Shown: one piece after another, positions 1 to 8,581 of the stretch | Layout: each line of letters begins with the position of its first letter | Numbering within the stretch: position 1 is the first letter of the stretch | NCBI GenBank assembly: GCA_014885115.2 | Contig: WKLE02006038.1 | Span: 1 to 21,481, forward strand | Direction of reading: 5' to 3' | From: Asterionellopsis glacialis | Taxonomy: Eukaryota; Bacillariophyta; Plagiogrammaphyceae; Rhaphoneidales; Asterionellopsidaceae | DNA: 21,481 nt | The notes under the pieces: model-generated | What the model was told of the DNA's origin: nothing | Databases searched by the model: none | Seen by the model: only the letters and a program-made list of their open reading frames with translations | Position numbers and translations under genes: made by a program

Positions 1-1542
1 ACTGCAGCTCCTCCAATGTAGTTTTGAAATCCACTAATGTCAGCCGACAGAATGTCAGCTTGCATGAGTTCGTTTTCCTTTCCACCCTTTTTATCTTTTT
101 TATCCGCTTTCTCGACCTTAGTGGACTTCTTATCTGATTTATCTTGATCCTCCTGCTGCTCCATTTGCAGAATACCACAGCCGATACGGTTGGATGGGTC
201 TTGGGCATGAATGACAACGGCATGTCCAAGATTCTCCTGGTAGGACTTACCAGAGAAAAGATAGAAAGACCGGTCTGCTAATCCATTGTTGTCCGTGAAA
301 TAAAAAGCTCCCTGGTCTGCTACCCAGGGATCACTGAGGACAGTATTATCCCAATAGTGTCCACCCACTAATGAATCATCATTACAAGTCATACCCTCAT
401 GGATGTGAACCCCACAATTTGCGCAATTTGACTCCAAATTCATACCATCAAAAGTCAATTGAAATGTTTCGTCTTCGAAGAACTCAACTTTTACCGATCC
501 TTCCACGTCGAGAGGCCCCATGTAGCCTGGGTATGATTCGATCGTTGTAGTAAGAACAGCAACTGGATCGCTTGGTACAGCTTGCAAAACGCCACATGCG
601 ACTGGATTTCCAATATCGTTGTGGATTACAATTGTACGTCCATTATTTTCTTCTAGAGTAAAACCTGTGTAGAGAGTGAACGCTGTTTCTGTGGATCCTA
701 ATACATTTGTATTGTAGACCGCCCCCCCCTATTAAAATAGAATAATCGAAGATATCAAAAGAGAGCGCTGATGTTAGAAAATGGGCATATTTACATGTAA
801 TATTTGCGCTGTTCATCGATTTGGAGCAATATTTTGTTAAGTTTTCTTCTGGCACAAGACGAGTCCAGATATCAACTGGTACGTACAGATAAATTCCATG
901 GATCTTGGACCAGATCGCTCCTCCAGTGTTTATCCCCTACTAATGATGCATCAGAGCATGATGAGCCATTATGGATATGGATGCCACAGTTGGCGCAATT
1001 TGATTGAAGGCCCGACAAAGTTGCCTTGAAATTGAAACTATTGTCATCATTGAACCTGACACTAACTTCTCCTGCAACAGCTGTATCTTGGTATCCTGGA
1101 TAATTACCAATAGTGGCCGAGAGAAAATCTCCACTAGATCTGGTGAAAGTGGTTGCTGCGGAGGTGGTTGCTGCGGTGGTGGTTGCTGCGGTGGTGGTTG
1201 CTGCAAGGCTCATCTGCTGCTGGATATCTTTGGCGTACTTTGATGGCTTCGGTAGAAGACTATCTCTCATGTAATTTTTTTGTGTGCGACTGGCTTGCAG
1301 TGATTGATAAAATCTTGAACCTTTCTTCAGCTATAGGAGAACGAAAGCGACAAAGCATAATTGAGCACATGTGTGTCATATGTATTTCGTCATAATATCT
1401 TTTCAATCTTCCTTACCTGCCGATTATCCTGTGTCTTTGGTTCTTTTGCACCTCGTAGACGGCTCGAGGCGGTATCTCCTGATACTGAACATGCTGCCGT
1501 CAACAGACTGGCAATACAAAACGACTTCGATGCAAATCTCAT
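1..1542 (-). CDS. Secreted protein with tandem Cu/Zn-superoxide-dismutase-like domains (partial, 3 exons)
   Basis: Three minus-strand exons join in phase 0: 1542-1417, 1330-887 and 728 to beyond the left edge, giving 432 visible residues. Residues 1-22 look like a signal peptide (hydrophobic FCIASLLTAACSVSG). Residues 84-104 are a short Ala/Thr repeat. SOD-like domain 1 spans about 110-240 and domain 2 about 250-379. A Lys/Glu/Asp-rich linker follows (381-409), and a third domain begins at the edge. Each complete domain has CANCG[IV]HIH, an HW or HYW motif followed by DPW, and a final [IV]VIH then [AG]CG[VI]L. These match the four copper histidines of Cu/Zn SOD: H160, H162, H177, H226 and H298, H300, H314, H364. 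The long zinc/electrostatic loop of canonical enzymes is not visible, so copper-only SOD-like repeats fit best. Dismutase activity is inferred; an extracellular copper-binding role is equally possible. The exon 1 start was chosen because it supplies the signal peptide and joins in frame. Confidence 0.8.
729..886 (-). other. Intron 2 of the SOD-like gene, with a G8 tract at the acceptor
   Basis: This is a 158-bp minus-strand intron. The donor is GTACGT (886-881) and the acceptor TTTTAATAG ends at 729. The AG runs straight into a G tract, eight Gs in all with the acceptor G. Joining gives DPWNLS then GGAVYN, which restores a continuous SOD-like domain matching the next repeat (DPWVADQGAFYF). 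The tract makes the exact junction sensitive to sequencing error or slippage. Confidence 0.75.
1151..1204 (-). repeat. 15-bp coding minisatellite (Ala/Thr repeat)
   Basis: Three full copies and one 9-bp partial copy of a 15-bp unit (plus-strand GGTTGCTGCGGTGGT) lie inside exon 2 of the SOD-like gene. On the coding strand they give an Ala-Ala-Thr-Thr-Thr type repeat between the leader and the first domain. The unit length is a multiple of three, so copy-number change keeps frame. Confidence 0.9.
1331..1416 (-). other. Intron 1 of the SOD-like gene
   Basis: This is an 86-bp minus-strand intron. The donor is GTAAGG (1416-1411), after a codon ending in CAG. The acceptor is CTCCTATAG, ending at 1331 after a pyrimidine-rich run. 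Splicing removes an in-frame TAG and links the signal-peptide exon to the domain exon in phase 0. Confidence 0.75.
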
Positions 1543-2035
1543 GTTTGTTCGGGTTGAATGCTCCTATTCCTGTGTTTGTGCACTCGCGACTCTTAGATCC
1601 TAGAGGTCCTAGTCTACTTGCTTATCTGGCGTATCATATGAATGATGCTTCTCTTCTGGACTTGAGGGGGATCCGTTGAAAACTAATTGGCCAAAATTTC
1701 TTCAAAATTTCGAATTTTTTGGCCAGGAACAGGGAAGAAAAATTCTTCTGGAACGTACCAGTCCATAGTAATTGTACCTGTACGATACCACGTACCAAAT
1801 AACAATTATGTATGTTTAGTAACGAACTATACATGATACCAGTTCCACATTATCTGTTATGTTCTACAGACAATAATAACACAAGGGACAGTGGATACAG
1901 TAGGTGCTGCTGGTTTGCAAAACAATACAATTTCTACGAGTGAGAGATATTGAAAAAATATTTAGTGGTATTTCTTCCGAAAATTGGACCCTCAACCGTT
2001 TCTTTCTTTTTCGTGTAGAATATTTATTATTATTA

Positions 2036-2253
2036 TGGTACCTGTATTGAAACAAATTGTGGAATAATTGTACCTCTCTAGAGTTTACTGTACCAGGTAC
2101 CAGGTTCAGCCAGGTGCAAGTTGTTAGTTACAGTAGTCCCTCCCATTGCAGTAGGACCTAGTAGGTACGTTTACGTTTGCAACAGTGAGTACCAGGTAGA
2201 ACGTACATGAACCCTGGTACATAGATATCTTACCAGTTACGTACCTGTACGCT
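2036..2253. repeat. GTACC/CCWGG palindromic repeat cluster
   Basis: This cluster holds several copies of the window-wide motif built from GTACC and CCAGG, for example GTACCAGGTACCAGG at 2090-2104. More degenerate copies run to 2250. A smaller patch lies at 1753-1798. The same motif recurs in most other intergenic regions. Confidence 0.75.
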
Positions 2254-2521
2254 GAATGATGGGGAGGCGAACGCTGGAAAGGGGTGACATTGCGTGCGTC
2301 AGGTGAGATCAGGGGACGGATTATCTACGGTATCCTGTCATCTTATTGATCGAAGAAATTCCAGATGACACGTCGTATGATGCCTCTATGTGTGTTTTGC
2401 CGGAAGCCCAGTTTTAAGAAGATGTGGAACAACATGAAGGACCAACATAATGAGAAAATATGCATCTGCTAACTTCACACTCGTAGTTCAGCAGCAAACA
2501 CGTCGGCGCAGGCAAAGAAAG

Positions 2522-2527
2522 TATAAA
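2522..2527 (+). promoter_or_regulatory. TATA-like box upstream of ferroportin
   Basis: TATAAA lies 119 bp before the ATG at 2647. That distance would leave an untranslated leader of roughly 90 bases. This is a motif match in AT-rich DNA only, and I identified no initiator element. Confidence 0.35.
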
Positions 2528-2646
2528 CTTGTTGGATAACAATCAGTCTCGAAGTAGTTTTTTCAGCTAAAAAGAGGACATCTTTCCTCGCGTTTGTAAA
2601 CCAAAAAAATAAAAAGTTCGAGAACACTGAGAAGAATTTTAGAAAT

Positions 2647-4497
2647 ATGGAGAGTTCTCCGTTGATAATGAAACGACACAGTCAACCAGGAGAGGTTGTG
2701 CCACTCATAACTGTCATTGATGATGCTGGTTCTTCTTCAGCAGCTAGATTGAGAAGTTTATCTAAAGCTCGTCGCTTATTGTACGTGTCACATTTATTCT
2801 CACAATTCTCAGAAATATCATGGCAATTTTGTCTGGTTTTGTTCCTTGCCGCCTTTGCCAATTATGAATCATACCTACTTGTATCGACCTATGGGGTCGT
2901 ATCGGGACTTGCCGTATGTCTCTTTGGATCTAAGGCAGGCCGATTTATTGATGGTACAAACAGATTGTTGGTTGCTCAACGATTCATATGGACTGAAAAT
3001 GCTGCAGTACTAGTTGCAACTCTGTTGTGTTACATGTTATTGGAAAAACAAAAATTAAGAAGTGAGATTGATGATGACATAATACTAAACAATCGTACAA
3101 TGGAAGACCCATTCGCAAGCACGAGTGATACATTCAGGCCAGCTCAGATAATCATGTCCCGTATAGTGGGTGTTCCCTTGGATTCAATTTCTCTTTTGCT
3201 TTTAGTTGGTATCCATATACTCGGAGCAACTGCGCAAGTGCTAGATACAGGATTTGTAGTTGCAATTGAACGAGATTGGATTGTTGTCATGAGTCGATTG
3301 GCATCTTCTGCTCTGTCATTATCACCAGATGGCGGTGGTACTACTGCTACTACCGACAACAATCAGAAAAATGTAGAAAAGGCATGGCTTTCTGAAACGA
3401 ATGTCACCATGAAACAAATTGATTTGTCGTGCAAGGTGATATGTCCAGCCCTAGCTGGATTTTTCATTGCAGCATTTGATGATGGGACTGATTTAAATAA
3501 CGGAGGTGATTTGACAGGAGCTGCCTTGTTGGTAGGGGCACTCAACGGGACAGCGTTGGTTGTTGAATATGTCTGTACTACTAAAATCTATCATTCAATT
3601 CCTGAATTGGCAATCAAACCACAACCAAGTGATACAAGACTTGATAAATTGGCACAATTGGATGTTAGTAAAAGCAATAGCAGCAACAATGCCAATGGCA
3701 GTGACGAAGAAGAAATCTTGTTACTGGATAGGGACGTAGAAGGTGGAAGAACAAATTCATCACAAATGTTTGGATGTGCATTATGTCGACTTCCTAATGG
3801 TCTTCAAGTGTATCTTCGGCAACCTATGTCATGGGGTGGGTTTGCGTTGTCATTACTGTAAGTATTGTCATGGATGGCATTCGATCTACATATTCGTGGA
3901 TTAGAGTCTTACACAATCCTCGTCTTCCTGTGTTCGAATACGACGCATGCATCAAGATATTTGAATGTACTATCATTTGGTGGGATCATGACAGCATTCC
4001 TTGTTTGGAGAGGAATGAGACTTCCAACAATAGGCGTATGGAGAGGCATATCTTCCGCAATAGGTCTAATGGGGACAGTTGCTTATTTTTATTCTACAAA
4101 ATACATGAGCATTGCAAGTACAGGAATGTGGTCTATAGCATTCCAATTCTTAGCATTGTCTGTTAGTTATGCATCTTTGTTTGTGGATTATTACAATGCT
4201 TCCTTGGGAATGCTTATTGCAGGCGTTTGTGCGAGTCGTGTCGGCCTGTGGGTATTTGATATATCCATAACACAACTCATGCAAGAATACGTAGAAGACG
4301 ATGTCCGAGGTGTTGTAGGTGGCGTCCAACAATCCTTAAATGCTTTCTTTGCTTTGTTATCGTTTGGACTTGGTATCATCATTCCTGATCCAAGAGATTT
4401 CTTTAGATATGTTGGTTTAGGTTATGGTAGTGTAGGTGTGGCTATGGTACTTTATGGATTTGGTGTTTTCAGAAGACAAAGTGAACCGGAAAGATGA
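2647..4497 (+). CDS. Ferroportin-family metal exporter (2 exons, 583 aa)
   Basis: Exons 2647-3857 and 3957-4497 join through a split Leu codon. Ferroportins (SLC40, IREG in plants) are membrane transporters that export ferrous iron and related metals across the plasma or an internal membrane. The family match is clear in four places: LYVSH near residue 45; the TM2 region TYGVVSGLAVCLFGSKAGRF at 81-100; VAIERDWIVV at 205-214, followed by the MKQIDL segment; and, after the splice, the segment from RVGLWVFDISITQL to VGGVQQSLN. The latter matches the RIGLW...GVQ signature of animal ferroportin. The length fits the usual 500-600 residues. Multiple hydrophobic segments run throughout, and an acidic Asn/Ser-rich loop lies at about 340-370. 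Aligned from memory, the animal metal-binding positions in TM1 and the C-lobe are not conserved. AATAAA lies about 40 bp past the stop (4537-4542). Substrate and membrane are inferred. Confidence 0.88.
3858..3956 (+). other. Intron of the ferroportin gene
   Basis: This 99-bp intron has donor GTAAGT at 3858 and acceptor CATCAAG ending at 3956. Read through, exon 1 stops immediately. Spliced, the protein reads GGFALSLLYLNVLSFGG, which continues the ferroportin membrane segment without a gap. The upstream methionine frame at 3865 lies partly inside this intron, so it is not a real start. Confidence 0.85.
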
Positions 4498-4928
4498 CAC
4501 GACGAATTAGTGCAAACAAAAAAGTATACAGTATATAATAAATATATTGTGTAATTTTGATTACAGTCAAACTAAAAAAATATTCATGATGTGTGCTCTT
4601 CCAAGAGTAGTTATTTATCTGAAGAGCTATTTATTGAGAGTAATGCTTACTGTAATTATAATACATCTCAAAACAAAAAAAATCTTTCTTGTCGCCCCAC
4701 AAGGAATCAATTTATTGATATTTAAGGACAGGGTTAAGTATCCACTTCCGTGGATGAGAGGATTGACGGAATCCTTTCTTGGAGAATTAACCGTCTGTCA
4801 TGGATACGGTAAGCCTACAGAATTCTCTCCTCCTGTTGTCAGAGATGCTTGATGGACAAACAACATAACGTAACTTTCAACGTAAAATTATTACGAGAGC
4901 TTTTGTTGGTTTTGAATTTTGAACGGGA

Positions 4929-4973
4929 CCAAAAAGAGGTTTGAGAAACATGCAGATCAACCTCTCCTTTTGG
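4929..4973. repeat. Imperfect hairpin, about 16-bp arms
   Basis: The left arm CCAAAAAGAGGTTTGA (4929-4944) pairs imperfectly with TCAACCTCTCCTTTTGG (4957-4973) across a 12-nt loop. It could be a structured 3' or non-coding RNA element, or chance. No gene assignment is made. Confidence 0.35.
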
Positions 4974-5318
4974 CGCCGCAGAGTTCTCAACGACTTTGTT
5001 GTGTCAATTAGTACCGTCCACGACTTCTCAGTTTCACACCCATTAAACGTACTTTAATATATCTATTTCACCATGGTACGGCATTAGAAATACTTTATTA
5101 GTTGCACAAACGAACGGACTTGTTTTCAGATTTGAAAGAATGGTTTTGAAGACTTCAAGTGTTTCTTCTTGGTGCTTCATCGAGGGACGACTGATGTTTG
5201 TCCATGATTGACTGTTCGACCATGTAAGCGCATGTCTGCTTTCTTGATCTTGATCGCTTACAATGATACCACGGTTTGTCCTTTTTCGTTTCTTCTTCTG
5301 CTACTCATGGTAAATCCG

Positions 5319-5325
5319 TATATAA
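5319..5325 (+). promoter_or_regulatory. TATA-like box upstream of the BAF-like gene
   Basis: TATATAA lies 50 bp before the ATG at 5375. The spacing would give a short leader of about 20 bases. This is weak evidence from motif and position only. Confidence 0.3.
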
Positions 5326-5374
5326 TCACACATAGCCGTACGATCCAAGAAAATCGAAAGTCTCCGATGACAAA

Positions 5375-5719
5375 ATGGAGGAATGGCGTGTCGGTACCAT
5401 CACTGGTGATTTGAATGAGGTGCCTGGCATTGGACCTGCTGCTGTGAAAAAGTTGGCAGAAGGGGAAGGTGATGATGTCGTTACCAACACCTACCAATTG
5501 TTCGGTAAATTCCTTATGCTCAAGGGACCTGATTCGGAGGAACACAAGGTAGAATCATTCGAACATATGGAAAAGTTTTGGCATTGGTTAGCCAACAAGG
5601 GTATTTCGTCTCACCGTTCTGCCATTGTGAAAGCTGTTGCTGAAAAAACTGCCACATTCTTCAAGGATATTTATGATGCCAATGATTATGAAGGTGATGA
5701 TGATGAAGATGACGAGTAA
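5375..5719 (+). CDS. Barrier-to-autointegration-factor-like (BAF-like) DNA-binding protein, 114 aa
   Basis: BAF is a small dimeric protein that binds double-stranded DNA through a helix-hairpin-helix and, in animals, links chromatin to the nuclear envelope. Residues 13-30 (LNEVPGIGPAAVKKLAEG) match the BAF segment with GIG and KKLEE. TYQLFGKFLMLKG (39-51) matches its GQFLVLK strand-helix region. FWHWLANKGISSHRSAIVK (68-86) and the final helix ending in TATFF match the FREWLK and C-terminal helix. The size is close to animal BAF (about 89 aa), plus a short insert at 52-63 and an acidic tail at 106-114 rich in Asp and Glu. The tail is unlike animal BAF and resembles histone-chaperone or chromatin-protein tails. 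No intron is needed. The role in chromatin or nuclear envelope is inferred from family. Any other small HhH/SAM-like DNA-binding protein is the alternative. Confidence 0.72.
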   Translation: MEEWRVGTITGDLNEVPGIGPAAVKKLAEGEGDDVVTNTYQLFGKFLMLKGPDSEEHKVESFEHMEKFWHWLANKGISSHRSAIVKAVAEKTATFFKDIYDANDYEGDDDEDDE

Positions 5720-6051
5720 ATTTTTTATTCTCCAAGTAGGGGGTGGGCGGATCCCGGCGTTGGATGCATGTTATTTGATTGTCTACTCGACAATGACAGG
5801 AGCGCGAAACTCAGATCATAATGATCGCTGTCTCCAAACACCATTGTCTTGCATATGATGATAAACTAAGCGATATAGTAAAACGAAGTTATCAAAAGAA
5901 ACTCTATGACATGCATCGTTGAAGTTGAAAGCAACAAGTTCTTCAATCATATTAAAATTATATATTTTATTTCTGTAGACTCTCAAAGATGATTGACTTA
6001 GATCACTTTTGACTGCAAATCCGTTTTGTTTCCCACATATTATTATAGATT
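5720..6051. other. Intergenic region between convergent genes
   Basis: This 332-bp stretch lies between the BAF-like gene (plus) and the plastid protein (minus), so both 3' ends fall here. It starts with a T-rich run and a G-rich patch (GGGGGTGGGCGG), then becomes AT-rich. I see no gene, and no GTACC repeat. Confidence 0.6.
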
Positions 6052-6900
6052 CTAACCAAAAATGTTGGTGACTTGCATTGTTAGCATCGTAATGACAAGG
6101 ACTGATACAGCACGCATTCCATAAACCGAAACTTGGTCTGTCATGACGCCTACTCGATCATCTTCAATGTCATCGGCATACATATCAGCTACTGGCTTTA
6201 TCAAGAAGAATTCGGTCATCACGTACAACAAGGCTGCCATGGGGAGCTTACGGATTACATGCATATTGAAAATAGCATATTTCATTTCTTCTTCCATGGT
6301 GGCTTGTGAAATATCACCGGGTGTTACCCCAGAAAGAAATTTATTACCAGCAACTGCACCAGCATCAGCGGATTTCTTAAAGCCCGGCATCACATCATCA
6401 AAGGCTGTGATCGAATTAGGATCAAGCACAGCACGTTTGTTTTGCATCATTAATTTTTGAAAGTCCTCAGGTAAATCAACATGGTCCAAAGGCTTTGGTA
6501 CAGTCAATCCTGCATCTTGAAAGGCGTTAGGGTTCATCGGGGCGATTGACCTTCCTGCCTGTAAATATGGATCTGGTGGACCAAAGAGTGGATTTACATG
6601 CTCGTGAGCAGGTGTTAACTTCATAGCTGGAGCTACAAGAGTGGTCACCAATGTCTCGTATGCATTTTGTGCTGCATCGATTGAATCACCCACAATATGG
6701 TGATTATCTACAGCAGTCGTCATCAAGTGATGAGGGTCCATCAAATGAATTTTGGTTGTCGACAATCTTCTTGATGATGATGGACTAATACTAAAGGCGC
6801 CCACCATTGATGGAAGAATAGTAGCAACGATCCAAAGCTTACAAGAACCCATCATGATTTCAATTATTAGTGTAAATTGTATATCCTTTTTGATACGCAC
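6052..6900 (-). CDS. Plastid-targeted protein of unknown function with two C-terminal membrane segments
   Basis: The open frame is 282 codons. The more likely start is Met16 or Met17 (6855 or 6852), because from there the N-terminus is a compact signal peptide (MMGSCKLWIVATILPSMVGAF) ending in GAF, then Ser-rich SISPSSSRRL. A Phe at the cleavage point followed by a Ser/Arg transit region is the known import signal for complex plastids of diatoms. The soluble middle part has Pro-rich segments (NPLFGPPDPYLQAGRS at about 103-118). Two hydrophobic segments follow at about 216-235 and 257-280, separated by an acidic stretch (ADDIEDDRVG). The protein could be a thylakoid or inner-envelope protein with both segments in the membrane. 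I do not recognise the family. It lies convergent to the BAF-like gene, with a repeat-filled region upstream. Confidence 0.75.
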   Translation of the reverse strand: MRIKKDIQFTLIIEIMMGSCKLWIVATILPSMVGAFSISPSSSRRLSTTKIHLMDPHHLMTTAVDNHHIVGDSIDAAQNAYETLVTTLVAPAMKLTPAHEHVNPLFGPPDPYLQAGRSIAPMNPNAFQDAGLTVPKPLDHVDLPEDFQKLMMQNKRAVLDPNSITAFDDVMPGFKKSADAGAVAGNKFLSGVTPGDISQATMEEEMKYAIFNMHVIRKLPMAALLYVMTEFFLIKPVADMYADDIEDDRVGVMTDQVSVYGMRAVSVLVITMLTMQVTNIFG

Positions 6901-7209
6901 ACTTCAGTACGTCTCCTATTACTTTGCTAAACTAAGATTATAGTGACTTCTTATGTTCCCTCTTATCTGTTTTTTTCTCTCTGTCCAGAAAGTCCGTACA
7001 GAGATGTGATGGCCTTCGGTCGTTGTGATGATGGTGATGATGTGTCAATCAGAAGCAACCAACATACCATACTGTAAATTTCTGTAAGATCTTTCGTACT
7101 TTCTCTACCGTCTCTCTCATCACCGATCCCTCGCGCAGAAAATTTTTCTTGTTTGGTGGGTGCCATCGGTCTACGGTGCCAACAGACACGTTGAAGTAGC
7201 TAGAGGACC

Positions 7210-7450
7210 TGGAGTACCAGGGTACCAGAGGTACCTGGTACGGTATTGTATGACTAGTCGTACCAGGTACCTGGGTAGGGTACCTGGGTACTGTACCAAG
7301 TACCTGGTAGCAAGCATCACAAACCCCCGTGTCAGTGCGTACCTGGGGTACCAGAGGAACCGGTACCTGGTACAAGTCCAGAATACAAAAGCTGTACCTG
7401 GTACCAGTACCAGGTAATCGGATGCAGAGACGATGTACCAGTACAGGTAC
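7210..7450. repeat. GTACC/CCWGG palindromic repeat cluster (dense)
   Basis: More than ten GTACC-type words sit here on both strands. They include a perfect inverted repeat with 12-bp arms, GTACCTGGTACG at 7231-7242 and its complement at 7259-7270, with a 16-nt spacer. The arms are exact. Confidence 0.85.
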
Positions 7451-7681
7451 AATCGATGTGGTTCTTTAAGTTTGCGGCTGTCGCGATCTTCTTGAATGCG
7501 CACACGTGGAACTATGTTTTGTCTTGTTCGTCATCGTCCGTCTAGAGATCATACATACAGACAACAGTCTCAAAAGTCAGAAGACAAAAGTCAAAAGCCT
7601 GCCTGTGCTTGGATCGATTCCTATGTAACACTCCTACTGTACCTGTTACTATACGTGCAACCAGGTATGAATTTAGAGTTC

Positions 7682-7848
7682 TACCTGCTGGTACAGGTAC
7701 CCGGGTACTTAGAAGACCAAACTAGGTCCTATTACATAAAGGTAAAGAGATTATTTGATATGTCTATCGAGCGTACCTAAAGTACCAGGTAAATAAGGTA
7801 CCTGTATGTAGTTGCCAATACATAACCAGGTACTAGAGGTACTCTAGA
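7682..7848. repeat. GTACC/CCWGG repeat cluster (degenerate)
   Basis: Scattered copies such as GGTACAGGTACCCGGGTAC and AGTACCAGGTAAATAAGGTACC occur here, ending near a partial CTCTAGA palindrome at 7842. The unit is the same as in the cluster at 7210-7450 but less dense. Confidence 0.65.
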
Positions 7849-8581
7849 ACCGAATGAAAAAAAATTCTTTTCAAAAGCAAGAGGCGCGGCGAGCCGGCAT
7901 CTCAGAAGGAGTTTCCTGTACTTTTGCAGTACTCCCGATATAAAATACTGTCCTGCAGTAAATAAATACTATGTGAGATATAACGATTTACTTTTGATAT
8001 GATTTGTATTTATAATTTTAACGTACCATACCTGTAAATTGAAATCTTATGGAGAAAGGTTGATACTGACTGTCCCACCCGTTGCTTTTTTGTAGGACTA
8101 AAAACTACTAGCTAGTAATCCTAGGGTAGTTCCGGACAACAACGAGGCGTCCATTTCTATTTGGTGGTGTACCACTTGATAGCCAGTACCTTAATATGAT
8201 GTTTGCACGAAAATCTTTTCCAACGTTACCCCTCTAGGACCTACCTTTACATAACGTTCGGAAGTAGTTTCAGATATGTCGTTTGTACATCACGACAAAT
8301 AGATAAGTACTGAACAAAGAGCCGTTGGCTTCATCCTGCAACTAACTACCAAGTCACAAAAAGATGAGAAACTCGTTTTATTTCCTTCCATGCAAACCCA
8401 GCTTTCCAACACACGAGATTGACATCATTTGATGAATAGCGCTATCGCTCGATCGAAGCAGCTCTTTCAAACACAGCAAAGAAAGCAACAGTCTTATACA
8501 ACAGCACACCTGTGCTTTATTTGAATCATCTGTACTAATTTTTACGGCTTCAAAGTTTAGTGAAACAGTAGAAAGAGAAAC

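Larger units (their letters stand above)
1543..2646. other. Intergenic region between divergent genes, with GTACC repeats
   Basis: About 1.1 kb separates the start of the SOD-like gene (minus) from ferroportin (plus). It holds an imperfect inverted repeat around TTGGCCAAAA at 1687-1725, GTACC-family repeats at 1753-1798 and 2036-2253, and a CTCTAGAG palindrome at 2076-2083. The part nearest ferroportin has a TATA-like box. No coding sequence is supported. Confidence 0.6.
4498..5374. other. Intergenic region downstream of ferroportin
   Basis: The region is AT-rich after the ferroportin stop. A 101-codon open frame at 4547-4852 has low-complexity AT-rich codons at its start and no recognisable domain, so I do not call it. 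An imperfect hairpin lies at 4929-4973. GTACC repeats are absent except for one isolated GGTACG. The 3' end holds the probable promoter of the BAF-like gene. Confidence 0.6.
6901..8581. other. Repeat-rich intergenic region
   Basis: About 1.7 kb separates the divergently placed plastid-protein and PDZ-protein genes. GTACC-family repeats fill 7210-7450 and 7682-7848, and the open frames across them are by-products of the repeat. From about 7860 to 8580 the DNA is AT-rich without a gene I can support. A short interrupted palindrome AGCACA-CC-TGTGCT lies at 8503-8516, close to the PDZ gene start. Confidence 0.6.

Noticed and set aside
3932..3945. GTTCGAATAC, similar to a tRNA T-loop
   Set aside because: It lies within the ferroportin intron, and no cloverleaf stems could be found around it. 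No other tRNA-like signature was found.
3865..3956. Methionine start for a separate 210-codon membrane protein
   Set aside because: The first part is intron sequence. Splicing 3857 to 3957 joins the frame to ferroportin and restores a continuous family match.
4547..4852. 101-codon plus-strand frame after ferroportin
   Set aside because: It has AT-rich low-complexity codons at the start, no recognisable domain and no clear start context. It is probably chance in 3' flanking DNA, although its last part looks slightly more coding-like.
7049..7503. Overlapping open frames on both strands rich in Tyr, Val, Pro, Gly and Arg
   Set aside because: They are translations of the GTACC palindromic repeat in several frames (for example VPGT, RYLV, YQVP) and have no domain or splice support.
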